Shown here: in pieces, positions 55,695 to 64,000 of the stretch
Numbering within the stretch: the first letter of the stretch is position 1
Layout of the letters: each line of letters begins with the position of its first letter
Origin: an uncultured Opitutaceae bacterium
Lineage (GTDB): Bacteria > Verrucomicrobiota > Verrucomicrobiia > Opitutales > Opitutaceae
Assembly: GCA_937958045.1 (NCBI GenBank)
Contig: CALFXL010000052.1
Location: forward strand, 50,821 to 114,820
DNA length: 64,000 nt
Direction of reading: 5' to 3'
The notes under the pieces: generated by a model
The model's input: only the letters and a program-made list of their open reading frames with translations
Told to the model about the DNA's origin: nothing
Database searches by the model: none
Translations under genes and position numbers: made by a program

Positions 55695-57653
55695 ATGCCC
55701 TTCCGTTTATTTCGGTTAATCCCGCTAATGCTGTCGGTTGCGCTCAGCGCATTCGCGAATGAAGCACGTCCGCTGCTAAGTCCGATTTTCAGCGACCACA
55801 TGGTCGTCCAGCGCGCACGCCCCAATACATTTTGGGGCTGGGCAAACGCGGGCGAAACCGTGCGCGTTTCGCTCGGTGATCAAACCGTCGTCACCACGAC
55901 CGACGCCGATGGATGCTGGCAAGTGCAGCTCACGCCCGTGTATCCAGGCGGTCCCTACACACTCACGGTCCAAGCGACGACGCGCGTCGATATTCACGAC
56001 ATCATCCCCGGCGATGTCTGGCTCTGCAGCGGACAATCCAACATGGAGTTTCCTCTCTCGCGCGCGCTCGATGGCGATGCCGAGGTCGCCGCCGCAGATC
56101 ATCCGCAGATTCGTTTTTTCAAAGTGCCTCAACGCGTGCGTTATTCGCCGGCCTCGCTTCCAGAAGGCACGTGGCAACTTTGCTCGCCTGACAGCGTGGC
56201 GCGCGACGGGCTCTCCGCCGTCGCGTATTATTTCGCGCGCAAACTTCACGCGGAAACCGGCGTGCCGATCGGCGTGGTGCAAGCCGCGGTCGGCGGCACT
56301 CCCGCCGAAACTTGGATGAGTCCCGAAAGCCTGCAGCCGCTTGGCGAGTTCGATCGCGAGCTCGCCGAGATCGAGCGACTGCGCGCCGCCGGCGGTCCCG
56401 CTTACGGCAACTACATCATGCACTGGTACGACGCTTACGACATCGGCTCGCGCGAACCCAGTTGGGCCGATCCGGCGATCTCCGATGCGGAGTGGAAATC
56501 GGTTTCTGTTCCCGGTGTATTCAAATTTTTAGGACTAAACGAAGTGCCCGCCGTCGTCTGGCTGCGCAAAGAAATCGAACTGCCCGATCCCCTGCCCGCC
56601 GGCACTGCGCGTCTTCATCTCGGTTCCGTCGAAAAAATGGACACCGCTTTCCTCAACGGTCGTTGGGTCGGAGCGAGCGCGTGGGTGGATTATTCGCGCG
56701 TCTACAACATCCCCGCCGATGTGCTGAAGCCGGGAAAAAATCTTCTCGCGCTTCGCATCTTCAAACTGAAATCCGCCGAATCATTTCTCAGTGCACCCGA
56801 AACTCTCCAGCTCGAACTCGGCGACGGCCGCCGCATCGCTCTCGCAGGCGACAACTGGCGCGCACGGCTAAGCGTGGATGCGCGTGCGCCGCATCCGCTG
56901 CCGCTCGGTTTCGACAACTGGCCGACGATGCCCGCCGTACTTCATCACGGCATGATTCATCCGCTCGCACCGCTGACGTTGAGCGGCGTGCTTTGGTACC
57001 AGGGCGAAGCCAACGCCGAACGCGCCTGGCAATATCGCCGCATCCTTCCCGCGCTCATTCACGACTGGCGCCGCACGTTTCAACAACCCGATCTGCCTTT
57101 CTACATCGTGAGCCTTCCCGCGTTCATGAAACGCGCCGCCGAGCCGAGGGACGACGGCTGGGCCGAGCTTCGCGAAGCGCAGGCCTTCACCGCGCGCACC
57201 ACTCCGCACATGCACATCGCCGTCACGATCGACACCGGCGACGCCGACGACATTCACCCGATCGACAAGCGTCCCGTCGGCGAACGCCTCGCACTGCTCG
57301 CGCTCGCGTCGCACTACGGCAAATCCGTGGTCTCACGCGGACCTGAGTTTATCCGCGCCGAAACACTTCCAGGAGCGCTGCGTCTTCATTTCACGCACAT
57401 CGACGGCGGCCTTGAATTGCGCAAAAACGATTCGCCCGGCTTCGCAGTCGCTGGCGAAGACCGTCGTTGGTTTTGGGCAACCGCCAAGCTCGATGGCGAC
57501 ACGTTGCTCGTGTCATCACCCGACGTTCCGCAACCCATCGCGGTGCGCTACGCGTGGCAGGCCAATCCACCCGCAACGCTTTTCAACGGCGCCGGACTTC
57601 CCGCTGCGCCCTTCCGCACCGACGACTGGCCGGTCAGCACGCAGAAACGTTAA
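55695..57653 (+). CDS. Sialate-O-acetylesterase-like SGNH esterase with inserted jelly-roll domain
   Basis: 652 residues with a signal peptide ending near LSAFA. The layout is family-typical: LLSPIFSDHMVVQRARPN, an Ig-like region (GWANAGETVRVSLGDQTVVT), nucleophile block DVWLCSGQSNMEF (Ser115), and a second block GVVQAAVGGTPAETWMSPE. Residues about 245-390 are an inserted sugar-binding jelly-roll (LGLNEVPAVVWLRKEIELPD, LHLGSVEKMDTAFLNGRWVG), then GMIHPLAPLTLSGVLWYQGE and DADDIHPIDKRPVGERLALL. It is about 120 residues longer than the paralogue at 29.5-31.1 kb because of the insert. The likely job is deacetylation of xylan oligosaccharides. The only plus-strand gene in the polysaccharide region, divergent from the receptor. 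Confidence 0.92.
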   Translation: MPFRLFRLIPLMLSVALSAFANEARPLLSPIFSDHMVVQRARPNTFWGWANAGETVRVSLGDQTVVTTTDADGCWQVQLTPVYPGGPYTLTVQATTRVDIHDIIPGDVWLCSGQSNMEFPLSRALDGDAEVAAADHPQIRFFKVPQRVRYSPASLPEGTWQLCSPDSVARDGLSAVAYYFARKLHAETGVPIGVVQAAVGGTPAETWMSPESLQPLGEFDRELAEIERLRAAGGPAYGNYIMHWYDAYDIGSREPSWADPAISDAEWKSVSVPGVFKFLGLNEVPAVVWLRKEIELPDPLPAGTARLHLGSVEKMDTAFLNGRWVGASAWVDYSRVYNIPADVLKPGKNLLALRIFKLKSAESFLSAPETLQLELGDGRRIALAGDNWRARLSVDARAPHPLPLGFDNWPTMPAVLHHGMIHPLAPLTLSGVLWYQGEANAERAWQYRRILPALIHDWRRTFQQPDLPFYIVSLPAFMKRAAEPRDDGWAELREAQAFTARTTPHMHIAVTIDTGDADDIHPIDKRPVGERLALLALASHYGKSVVSRGPEFIRAETLPGALRLHFTHIDGGLELRKNDSPGFAVAGEDRRWFWATAKLDGDTLLVSSPDVPQPIAVRYAWQANPPATLFNGAGLPAAPFRTDDWPVSTQKR

Positions 57654-57674
57654 CATCGTCAACGCGTGTCACGC

Positions 57675-59486
57675 TTACGGACGACCCAGCGTGAGCGTGA
57701 TCGTCGCGGGCGAATCGTTTTTCTCCAGCGAGAAGACATGTTCGCTGCGTTGGCCGTCGTGCTCCACGACAGCCACGTACTCACCGAAAAAACCGCGCGC
57801 CGAGAACACGCCTTGCGCGTCGGTCTCGCCGTTGAGTTTCGTGCGCCACTGATTCAGCACGAGATCGCGGTACACTTTGGCATTTGGTTTCTCCGCCCAA
57901 TCCGCGCGATACATCGCCGCCGATGGACGCCAATGTGTGGCTTCCCAAAAGCCCCAAAGTTGGATGCCGACCACTGAGGGATGACTGAACGCGAGAATGA
58001 AAAAATCGCGCGTGAAATCCGCCTGCAGCTCTTCGTCGAAGGTCCACACATCAAACTCGGTGATGCGTATCGGAAGTTTGAATTCATTCCAGTATGCATC
58101 GAGCACGTGCAGGATGTTTTCCGGATCGTTGGGCCGTCCGTCGAAATGCGCCTGCAGGCCGAGTCCATCGAGCGGCGCGTTGAGCCGGCGCAGCAGTCGC
58201 GTGGTTTCTTGAAAGTGCGCCACATGATCCGCGTCGGTGGTCATGTCGTGATTGCTGAAATCGTTCAGATAAAGCGGCACGTCCGGCAGCTCTTCGCGCG
58301 CGATGCGAAACCAATCGGCCATGATCTCCTTTCCGAAAAGATCCATCAGATCGTGATTGCTGAACGGCTCGTTGAGCGCGTCCCACTCGTCGAGCAAACC
58401 GCGCGTCGCTCGCGTCATGTCGCGAATGTGGGCTTCGACGAGCGCAGGGATCTCTTTCTCGCGCGCCGTGCCGCGCAACGCCTGCACGTACTGCGGGAGA
58501 TTTTTCCAGCCGGGCCACACCAGCACATGCCCGCGCGTGTGAAACCCGTGACCGCGCAGCCAGCGCAACGCCGCGCGCGTTTGTTCATGCGAAAAATCCG
58601 GGCCCCAATCGCCCGCCCACGACACCCATTTCAGATCGTTTTCGGGACTCGCCGCATTGAAGAGCTCGAGCACTTTTTCGCGGTAGCGCACATTCTCCGG
58701 TGAATCGTTCACCAAGCGCGCAAACTGAAGCGCCGATCCGAAATGAAACGCTTGTTTCCGCTGCTCGATGCGCACCGTCGCTCCGCGCACCGGCTCGCCG
58801 GCGCGATCGACCACGCGAAGCGAAAAGTCTCCTTTGCGAATCCGCTCGATGCGCTCGAGCGCTTCGCGACGCCATGCCGCCTCCGGCTCGCGTCCGCGAT
58901 AGGTGAAGCGCGTGCGCGGCAACGACTCGAACGAACGCGTTTTTCCATAATACAGCACATCGACGCCGCCGATCTCCACGCTCTGCCGCTTGAAGCCGAA
59001 GCGAAACATCACCGCCGCTTCCTCCACCGCGAAATCCTTCGCAAAAACAAACGGCACCAACACCTCCGTCCACTCGCGACCTAAACTGAACGTGCCTTCG
59101 TAACTGCTGTTGAAATCGACGCCGTTGCGTCGCACCACGAGCGCCACACGCGCATTGCCCGTTTCATCGGAGGCCGTCAACGCGCGGCCGAAAAAACGGA
59201 TAAACGCCACATCGCCCGTTTTTACCGCGCGCGCATTGAGTCCGCGCAATTCGATCGACGCCATCGGGCTCGCATCGCGCAGCGTATCGATGCGCCACGC
59301 CCGGCTGAAACCAGGGCCGTCCGTTTCAACCAAACTGAATTTGCCCGCGCCTTCCTGCTCCGGCGCGACGATGAAACGAAACGCATTTAGCGCCATCCCA
59401 TCGAGCAACAGCGCGCCATCCGGCACGGGCGTTTGCGCAAAGCCATTTCCGATGATGGCAAAAAGAAAACAAAGCAGTCGTTTCAT
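57675..59486 (-). CDS. GH10 endo-xylanase with N-terminal beta-sandwich
   Basis: 603 residues with a short signal peptide (KRLLCFLFAIIGNGFAQ). Residues about 30-185 are a beta-sandwich module (GPGFSRAWRIDTLRDASPMA, DVAFIRFFGRALTASDETGN, FRFGFKRQSVEIGGVDVLYY), then GH10 at about 215-560 with HFGSALQFARLVNDSPEN, ENDLKWVSW, HTRGHVLVWPGW, acid/base Glu373 (DALNEPFSNH), AHFDGRPNDPENIL, nucleophile Glu477 (RITEFDVW) and FWEATHWRPSAAMYRADW. It is a clear paralogue of the GH10 half of the CE4-GH10 gene at 49-51 kb but has no deacetylase domain. Convergent with the esterase gene, 21 bases between stops. Confidence 0.95.
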   Translation of the reverse strand: MKRLLCFLFAIIGNGFAQTPVPDGALLLDGMALNAFRFIVAPEQEGAGKFSLVETDGPGFSRAWRIDTLRDASPMASIELRGLNARAVKTGDVAFIRFFGRALTASDETGNARVALVVRRNGVDFNSSYEGTFSLGREWTEVLVPFVFAKDFAVEEAAVMFRFGFKRQSVEIGGVDVLYYGKTRSFESLPRTRFTYRGREPEAAWRREALERIERIRKGDFSLRVVDRAGEPVRGATVRIEQRKQAFHFGSALQFARLVNDSPENVRYREKVLELFNAASPENDLKWVSWAGDWGPDFSHEQTRAALRWLRGHGFHTRGHVLVWPGWKNLPQYVQALRGTAREKEIPALVEAHIRDMTRATRGLLDEWDALNEPFSNHDLMDLFGKEIMADWFRIAREELPDVPLYLNDFSNHDMTTDADHVAHFQETTRLLRRLNAPLDGLGLQAHFDGRPNDPENILHVLDAYWNEFKLPIRITEFDVWTFDEELQADFTRDFFILAFSHPSVVGIQLWGFWEATHWRPSAAMYRADWAEKPNAKVYRDLVLNQWRTKLNGETDAQGVFSARGFFGEYVAVVEHDGQRSEHVFSLEKNDSPATITLTLGRP

Positions 59487-59654
59487 GGGGGTTGGAGAGG
59501 ACGGCTGAGCGGGGATGCGAGGAAATGAGAAATCGCGCCATCAGACGCGACCCGGTCATCTACTAAGAGCCATCGACAAATCCGCAAGCAGAGGTCCGCG
59601 CCGAGAGCTTCACGCTCACGCGCGTTCACCCCAGATCGACGCGAACTCGCCGAC

Positions 59655-61772
59655 TTATCTTAACTGCAACGAGGCGATCACAGGCTCCGGCGCTCCCAAC
59701 GCTTGCGCACGCGCACCGGGCGAGGCGGCACCGACCAAGATCCGATAATCGCCAGGCAACCACACACGTTCGCCGCGCTCGTTCACCTGAAGGAAAACGT
59801 CCGACGGCAATTCAAACGTCGCGGAAACTTCAGCGTTTGGCGCGATCTCCAGTTTCGCAAAATCGATCAACGTCGCCGCCGGAGCATCCACAGCGTTCGC
59901 GGGAGCCAACAGATAACACTGCGCAGTTTCGAGTGCACGAAACGTGCTTTCGTTTTTCACCGTGAAACACACTTGCAGCGATTCACCTTGCGCGAGATTC
60001 GCGCGCGACAGTGTCAGCGCATCGTAACGCACGCGCGCATAGCCGAGACCAAAGCCAAACGGATAAAGCGGCTCGACCGCGCCGAAGCGATACGTGCGGC
60101 CGCGCATCGAATAGTCATTAAACGCCGGCAGATCTTCCGTGCGTCGCGGCACAGTGATGGGCAGGCGTCCGCCCGGCACGACGTCGCCGAAGAGCAAATC
60201 CGCGAGCGCGTTACCGCCCTCGCAGCCCGCGTACCACGCATAGATCACCGCGTCCGCGAGATCGTGTTCTTCCGGGATCGCGAGCGCACTTCCGCCGGTG
60301 AGCACAAGAATCAACTTCTTCGAGTGCTGACGCAGCTCGCGCAGAAACACGCGTTGGTTTTCCGGCAATTCGATGCGCACGCGATCACCGCCGACAGGCG
60401 ATGCCACCGTGTCGCCTTCTTCGCCCTCGAGTGTCGGATCGAGACCGAGAACCGCGATGACAACATCCGACATCGCAGCGGCGCCGAAGGTGTAGTTCAC
60501 GCCGGGCGCACCCGACTGCGAGAGCGGGCAGCCTGGACGATATTTCACGCGACAACCTTCGGGCGCGCGCGCGACAAGACCTTCCATGAACGTCACGATG
60601 CGCGAGCTCATGCCGAAATAATTGCCGAGCATCGCCGGGATGTTTCCCGCCGTCGGCCCCACGACGAGCAGGCTTCGCGGCGCCGCCGGCAGCGGCAACA
60701 ACGACGCGTCGTTTTTCAACAGCACGAACGATTCCGCCGCCGCTTTTCGCGCGAGCGCACGATGCTCGGGACAATCGACGACCGATTCCGGGATCGACGC
60801 GTATCGCACGCGCTCCAGCGGATCGAAGAGCCCGAGCTTGAACTTCGTCGTCAACAAACGTCGCAACGCCGTGTCGATCTCGGCTTCGGTGATCAGACCA
60901 TCGTCCACCGCGACCAAGAGATCGTTGAATGTGCAACCGCAGTTCAGATCGCATCCATTGCGAACCGCGAGCGCGGCCGACTCCGCGGCGTTGGCGGTGA
61001 CTTTGTGATGCTGATGGAAATCGTCGATCGCGCCGCAGTCGCTCACCACGTGACCGGCAAAGCCCCAGCGTTCGCGAAGGATTTTTTGCAGCAGAAAATG
61101 ACTGCCACACGCTGGCTCTCCGAGCACGCGATTGTACGCGCCCATCACCGCTTCGACACCGCCACGCACGAGCTTCTCGAACGCCGGCAAATACGTCTGC
61201 TCAAGATCGCGCGGTGTGGGATGCGCATCAAAACTGTGACGCTCGTCCTCGGGTCCTGAATGCACGGCGAAATGTTTCGCGCACGCAGCCACCTTCAGAT
61301 GCTGCGGATCATCGCCTTGGAGTCCGTGCACCATCGCGAGACCCAGCTCGCCGGTGAGGAAAGGATCTTCGCCAAACGTCTCTTGCCCGCGCCCCCAACG
61401 CGGATCGCGGAATATGTTGATATTGGGCGTCCAGAAAGTGAGCCCTTGATATTGCTGCCCAAAGAAACCTGCACGCGTCGCCGCGTGGTACTTGGCACGC
61501 GCTTCTTCGGAAATGGCGGTGGCGACCTTCCTGATCAGGTCGCGATTCCACGTGGCCGCCAACGCGATGACCTGCGGAAAAACCGTGGCGCGCCCATTTC
61601 GCCCGACGCCGTGGCACGCCTCACTCCACCAATTGTACGCCGGGATATTCAGGCGCTCCACGGCATTGTTCTCGTGGACGAGCTGGTTGATTTTTTCCGT
61701 CAGCGTGAGCCGGGAGATCAGGTCGGAAACCCGCTCATCGACCGAGCGGTCAGGATCTTGAAAGATATGCAC
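59655..61772 (-). CDS. GH3 beta-xylosidase-like, no signal peptide
   Basis: 705 residues from a GTG at 61772; no upstream in-frame start gives a signal peptide, so a cytoplasmic location is likely. The two GH3 domains and C-terminal fibronectin-like domain are present: YNWWSEACHGVGRNGRATVF, NINIFRDPRWGRGQETFGED, KVAACAKHFAVHSGPEDERH, nucleophile Asp245 in HVVSDCGAIDDFH, VVDCPEHRALARKAAAESFV, and YPFGFGLGYARVRYDAL. These match the plant/bacterial xylan 1,4-beta-xylosidase group. It should hydrolyse xylo-oligosaccharides imported after GH10 cleavage. The 168 bases to the GH10 start hold no evident element. Confidence 0.93.
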   Translation of the reverse strand: MHIFQDPDRSVDERVSDLISRLTLTEKINQLVHENNAVERLNIPAYNWWSEACHGVGRNGRATVFPQVIALAATWNRDLIRKVATAISEEARAKYHAATRAGFFGQQYQGLTFWTPNINIFRDPRWGRGQETFGEDPFLTGELGLAMVHGLQGDDPQHLKVAACAKHFAVHSGPEDERHSFDAHPTPRDLEQTYLPAFEKLVRGGVEAVMGAYNRVLGEPACGSHFLLQKILRERWGFAGHVVSDCGAIDDFHQHHKVTANAAESAALAVRNGCDLNCGCTFNDLLVAVDDGLITEAEIDTALRRLLTTKFKLGLFDPLERVRYASIPESVVDCPEHRALARKAAAESFVLLKNDASLLPLPAAPRSLLVVGPTAGNIPAMLGNYFGMSSRIVTFMEGLVARAPEGCRVKYRPGCPLSQSGAPGVNYTFGAAAMSDVVIAVLGLDPTLEGEEGDTVASPVGGDRVRIELPENQRVFLRELRQHSKKLILVLTGGSALAIPEEHDLADAVIYAWYAGCEGGNALADLLFGDVVPGGRLPITVPRRTEDLPAFNDYSMRGRTYRFGAVEPLYPFGFGLGYARVRYDALTLSRANLAQGESLQVCFTVKNESTFRALETAQCYLLAPANAVDAPAATLIDFAKLEIAPNAEVSATFELPSDVFLQVNERGERVWLPGDYRILVGAASPGARAQALGAPEPVIASLQLR

Positions 61773-62005
61773 GGGGATCGAACGAGGGAGCGCCGCGCCG
61801 AGACGACGCGCGCTGGAGAGAAGACTGGACGCGAAACACGCACGGAAACGCAGACGGAGCGGAGGCCCGCCGGCACGTCGGAGATCCAGTGCGCATTCAT
61901 GGACGAGGAGAATTGGATTTGGGTAAATCGCGGCTCACACTGCATGCAAACCGGTCCCGCAACCTCAGCCCGCACGCCGACAAATTCGAAAAGCGATTCG
62001 TTCTA

Positions 62006-62011
62006 ATTATA
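62006..62011 (-). promoter_or_regulatory. Candidate -10 box upstream of the GH3 gene
   Basis: On the minus strand the 275-base gap between dprA and the GH3 gene contains a perfect TATAAT, the only consensus -10 noticed in the accessory half of the window. The -35 position (about GCGTTT or CGCGTT) is poor, so an activator may be needed. If used, the GH3 mRNA would have a leader of about 225 bases. Nothing else recognisable lies in this gap. Confidence 0.35.
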
Positions 62012-62047
62012 GCCTCCTCGAACGGCCAAACGCGCTTCACATGAATT

Positions 62048-63175
62048 TCACGTCCGCGCTTCGAACTGGCCGTCGGCGCGTTTCACGATGCGACGTTTGA
62101 GTTCGAGCAGCATTAATATCGCAGAAAGTTCGGCCGCAGGGCGACCGGTTTGCGCGGCGAGGCTATCGATCGAGAGAATCGCGCCGCCCGTGAAGCAAGC
62201 GAGCACCGCCGATTCCGCTTCATCCAATGCCGGCGCAGCGCCCGACTCTTCAGCATCTGACTTCGGCCGAATCGGCGCGGGCCGCAGACCTTCGAGATAG
62301 TTCAACTCCGACACGATGTCGTCCACGCTCGTGAGCAAAGTCGCACCATCGCGAATGAGCTGATGACAGCCTGCACTTGTCACCTGATCGATGCGCCCTG
62401 GCACCGCGAACACCAGCCTGCCCTGATCGCCGGCAAACTTCGCCGTGATCATCGAGCCGCCGCCCACATCGCTTTCAACGACCACCACCGCCTCGCACAT
62501 ACCGGCCACGATACGGTTGCGCATGGCAAAACTCTGACGATCGGCGCGTCGACCAAACGGAAACTCCGACACGATCGCGCCCTCAGCTTCGATCCGGCGA
62601 AACAGCGCCAGATTTTCGGGCGGGTAAACAATATCGATGCCGCATCCGAGCACCGCCGCCGTTTTTCCGCCGACCGACAACGCGCCTTCGTGCGCCGCCG
62701 TATCGATCCCTCGTGCCAGCCCGCTCACCACACAAAACCCCAGTCGCGCCAAATCCGCGCCGAGTTTTTTCGCGACCGACTGACCATAAAGCGTTGTACG
62801 TCGGCTTCCCACAATCGCGATACTTGGCGCCGAAAAATCGTATTCACCTTTTCGATACAATCCGATCGGCGGATCGTGAATCTCCCTGAGCATGCGCGGA
62901 TACGCGGCATCCCGGTGCGCGATGAATGTCGTGCCGGCTTCACGCATGCGCTTTTCCTCGCGAGCGAGGTCGAAATGGTCGCGCCAGTTGGCGATCGTTG
63001 AACTGATCGCCGGCCCGACACCGCGCACTTGTTCCAATCGGCGTATCCCTGCGGTGAATACAGCGCGCGGATCGCCGCCCAGTTCGGCGAGTATGCGATT
63101 CAGCGTAATCGGTCCGATGTTAGGCAGCGCGTTCAGGACGAGAAACGCCTGCTCCTCGCTCAAGTTTTCTCCCAT
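62048..63175 (-). CDS. dprA: DNA-processing protein DprA
   Basis: 375 residues from ATG 63175, which has a GGAGGGG ribosome-binding site directly upstream. The N-terminal helix-hairpin-helix-like region (LPNIGPITLNRILAELGG, VRGVGPAIS) is followed by the Rossmann-like DprA core: SIAIVGSRRTTLYG (118-131), VVSGLARGIDTAAHEGAL, AVLGCGIDIVYPPEN, FAMRNRIVAG (216-225), VVESDVGGGSMITAKFA and VFAVPGRIDQVTSAGCHQLI. A C-terminal winged-helix DML1-like segment (AVLACFTGGAILSIDSLAAQ) is present. DprA loads RecA on incoming single-stranded DNA in transformation; it is broadly conserved. Confidence 0.96.
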   Translation of the reverse strand: MGENLSEEQAFLVLNALPNIGPITLNRILAELGGDPRAVFTAGIRRLEQVRGVGPAISSTIANWRDHFDLAREEKRMREAGTTFIAHRDAAYPRMLREIHDPPIGLYRKGEYDFSAPSIAIVGSRRTTLYGQSVAKKLGADLARLGFCVVSGLARGIDTAAHEGALSVGGKTAAVLGCGIDIVYPPENLALFRRIEAEGAIVSEFPFGRRADRQSFAMRNRIVAGMCEAVVVVESDVGGGSMITAKFAGDQGRLVFAVPGRIDQVTSAGCHQLIRDGATLLTSVDDIVSELNYLEGLRPAPIRPKSDAEESGAAPALDEAESAVLACFTGGAILSIDSLAAQTGRPAAELSAILMLLELKRRIVKRADGQFEART

Positions 63176-63227
63176 GCCCCTCCATGCCGCCTCACGGCTT
63201 CGACGGAAAGCGCAAAAACGCCCGCGT

Positions 63228-63341
63228 TTACCAGTCCCACGGCCACCAGAACGGTCCTTTGCACAGCCACCGGACAAACAACACGATCAGCACAAGAAGG
63301 CCCAGCACCACGGCCAGCAATGCGATGAGTTCCAAGAGCAT
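63228..63341 (-). CDS. 37-residue single-pass membrane micro-protein
   Basis: An ATG at 63341 opens a 37-codon frame: one long hydrophobic helix (LLELIALLAVVLGLLVLIVL) followed by a short cytoplasmic-looking tail VRWLCKGPFWWPWDW. It starts 2 bases after the preceding micro-gene's stop and ends 52 bases before dprA. The tail shares the pattern RW-x(2)-KGP-x(3)-PWD with that neighbour, which supports it being a real gene rather than a chance frame. Function unknown. Confidence 0.6.
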   Translation of the reverse strand: MLLELIALLAVVLGLLVLIVLFVRWLCKGPFWWPWDW

Positions 63342-63343
63342 TT

Positions 63344-63469
63344 TCACAGCTCGCCGTCGTATCCGTCATCCCACGGCAGCCGGTGAGGTCCTTTTAGAAA
63401 CCAGCGGATCAACGCGACGAGCACTACGGCGCAGCCGGAGAAAAGGATGAGAAACGCGATCGTCGCCAT
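63344..63469 (-). CDS. 41-residue single-pass membrane micro-protein
   Basis: The ATG at 63469 overlaps the nnrD stop by one base (TGATG), implying coupled translation. The 41 residues are one hydrophobic helix (TIAFLILFSGCAVVLVALI) and a tail RWFLKGPHRLPWDDGYDGEL. It resembles its downstream neighbour in layout and in the RW...KGP...PWD tail. The longer frame back to 63550 overlaps nnrD and adds no hydrophobic or family feature. Function unknown; a small subunit or membrane adaptor is possible. Confidence 0.65.
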   Translation of the reverse strand: MATIAFLILFSGCAVVLVALIRWFLKGPHRLPWDDGYDGEL

Positions 63470-64000
63470 CACGTTTTCCCCTCCCTCAAAACCACCGGCA
63501 AAAACTCCAGAAATTCGGTGATCCTCACCGCGACCTGGCCGCGCTCGCACGCCAGCGCATCAGCCGCGCGACCGTGCCAGACGACCGCTTGCGCGGCAGC
63601 TTGCAACGGCTCGCCGGGGCCCGCCGCCAGCAACGCCCCGCACATGCCCGCCAGCAGATCGCCGCTGCCCCCACGGGCGAGCACCGGACCGCCCGAGAGA
63701 GACACAAATACATCTCCCGCGGCGGCGACACGCGTAAGCGATCCCTTCAGCACGGTGACCGCGTTCGTTTCCTGGCTGAAATCCGCGAGAGAACGTTCAC
63801 CCGCGAGACGCGTGAACTCGCCTGCATGCGGCGTGAGTATCCTCGGCGCGTTTCCCGCAGCGACGATTTCAGGACGCAACGCATCCGCATCGATCACGAG
63901 TGGCACAGACGATGTTTTCACCACATCCGCGGCAAGCGCGAGCGTCTCGGCTTCGCGCGAGAGTCCCGGACCAATCAACAACGCGTCAGCGCGCGAGATG
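63469..64000 (-). CDS. nnrD: ADP-dependent NAD(P)H-hydrate dehydratase, YjeF C-terminal domain (5' part outside window)
   Basis: The frame is open to the window edge (ISRADALLIGPGLSREAETL ...), so the N-terminal part of the gene is missing. The 177 residues seen show the ribokinase-like NnrD core: VPLVIDADALRP, APRILTPHAGEFTRLAGE, VLKGSLTRVA, SLSGGPVLARGGSGDLLAGM with the catalytic Asp in GSGD, and AVVWHGRAADALACERGQVA. The enzyme repairs hydrated NAD(P)H. Whether an NnrE epimerase domain is fused upstream cannot be seen. It leads the small minus-strand group nnrD - two micro-proteins - dprA. Confidence 0.93.
   Translation of the reverse strand, partial: ISRADALLIGPGLSREAETLALAADVVKTSSVPLVIDADALRPEIVAAGNAPRILTPHAGEFTRLAGERSLADFSQETNAVTVLKGSLTRVAAAGDVFVSLSGGPVLARGGSGDLLAGMCGALLAAGPGEPLQAAAQAVVWHGRAADALACERGQVAVRITEFLEFLPVVLREGKT

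Noticed and set aside
25118..64000. SusC/SusD-type Bacteroidetes utilisation locus
   Set aside because: No SusD-like lipoprotein is present, and the only TonB receptor has the LSPFEV type of N-terminus instead of a SusC carboxypeptidase-like domain.

Overview
The window is GC-rich bacterial chromosome and looks like Verrucomicrobiota, most probably Opitutaceae. The best single clue is the 1304-residue TonB-dependent receptor at 51.5-55.4 kb, whose mature N-terminus carries the LSPFEVTST element that I associate from memory with Opitutus-type receptors. Other hints are the large set of secreted glycosidases without a SusC/SusD pair, the heptameric GTCATTC repeats, and an MCE lipid-transport operon. 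No tRNA, rRNA, CRISPR array, integrase or insertion sequence was seen. Species assignment is inference.

Region 1 (1-10 kb, minus strand): the truncated 3' part of a very large DUF3857/transglutaminase-like secreted protein, a Sel1 + coiled-coil + LysM envelope protein, and glycerol kinase. Region 2 (10-25 kb, mostly plus strand): a His/Tyr-rich glycine-zipper protein; a lipoprotein cassette (LpoB, YcfL-like, an unknown exported protein, a COG3014-like lipoprotein) probably serving peptidoglycan synthesis or the outer envelope; an aldo/keto reductase; RsmE; RsmD (divergent); a small cytochrome c; an NAPE-PLD-like metallo-beta-lactamase-fold hydrolase; then a translationally coupled operon of a periodic WPLF-repeat exported protein with MlaE, MlaF and MlaD, closed by a strong intrinsic terminator; and a TMTC-like membrane protein with ten TPRs.

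Region 3 (25-62 kb, almost all minus strand) is a plant cell-wall polysaccharide utilisation region. The 38.2-25.1 kb operon targets pectin, especially rhamnogalacturonan I: CE12 acetylesterase, GH28, GH43, two GH2 enzymes, a sialate-O-acetylesterase-like SGNH esterase and a PL11 rhamnogalacturonan lyase. A second block (42.4-38.5 kb) encodes mannonate dehydratase, a GH43 with an extra C-terminal domain, and an SDR that may be the matching fructuronate reductase; it ends in an intrinsic terminator. A third block (51.3-42.5 kb) encodes a CE4-GH10 bifunctional xylanase, a GH2 enzyme and a GH115 alpha-glucuronidase fused to an SGNH esterase. Around it lie the TonB receptor, a second SGNH esterase, a second GH10 xylanase and a GH3 beta-xylosidase with no visible signal peptide. 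Together these can deacetylate and cut glucuronoxylan and rhamnogalacturonan outside the cytoplasm, import oligomers through the receptor, and send uronic acids into the mannonate/KDG route.

Region 4 (62-64 kb, minus strand) is housekeeping: NnrD (partial), two tiny related membrane proteins, and DprA. Intergenic stretches are all under 300 bases. Several carry hairpins, described individually. The most unusual items are the WPLF-repeat protein coupled to Mla genes, a GH2 enzyme whose catalytic GNE motif reads GNK, the GH115-SGNH and CE4-GH10 fusions, and the twin micro-proteins next to dprA.
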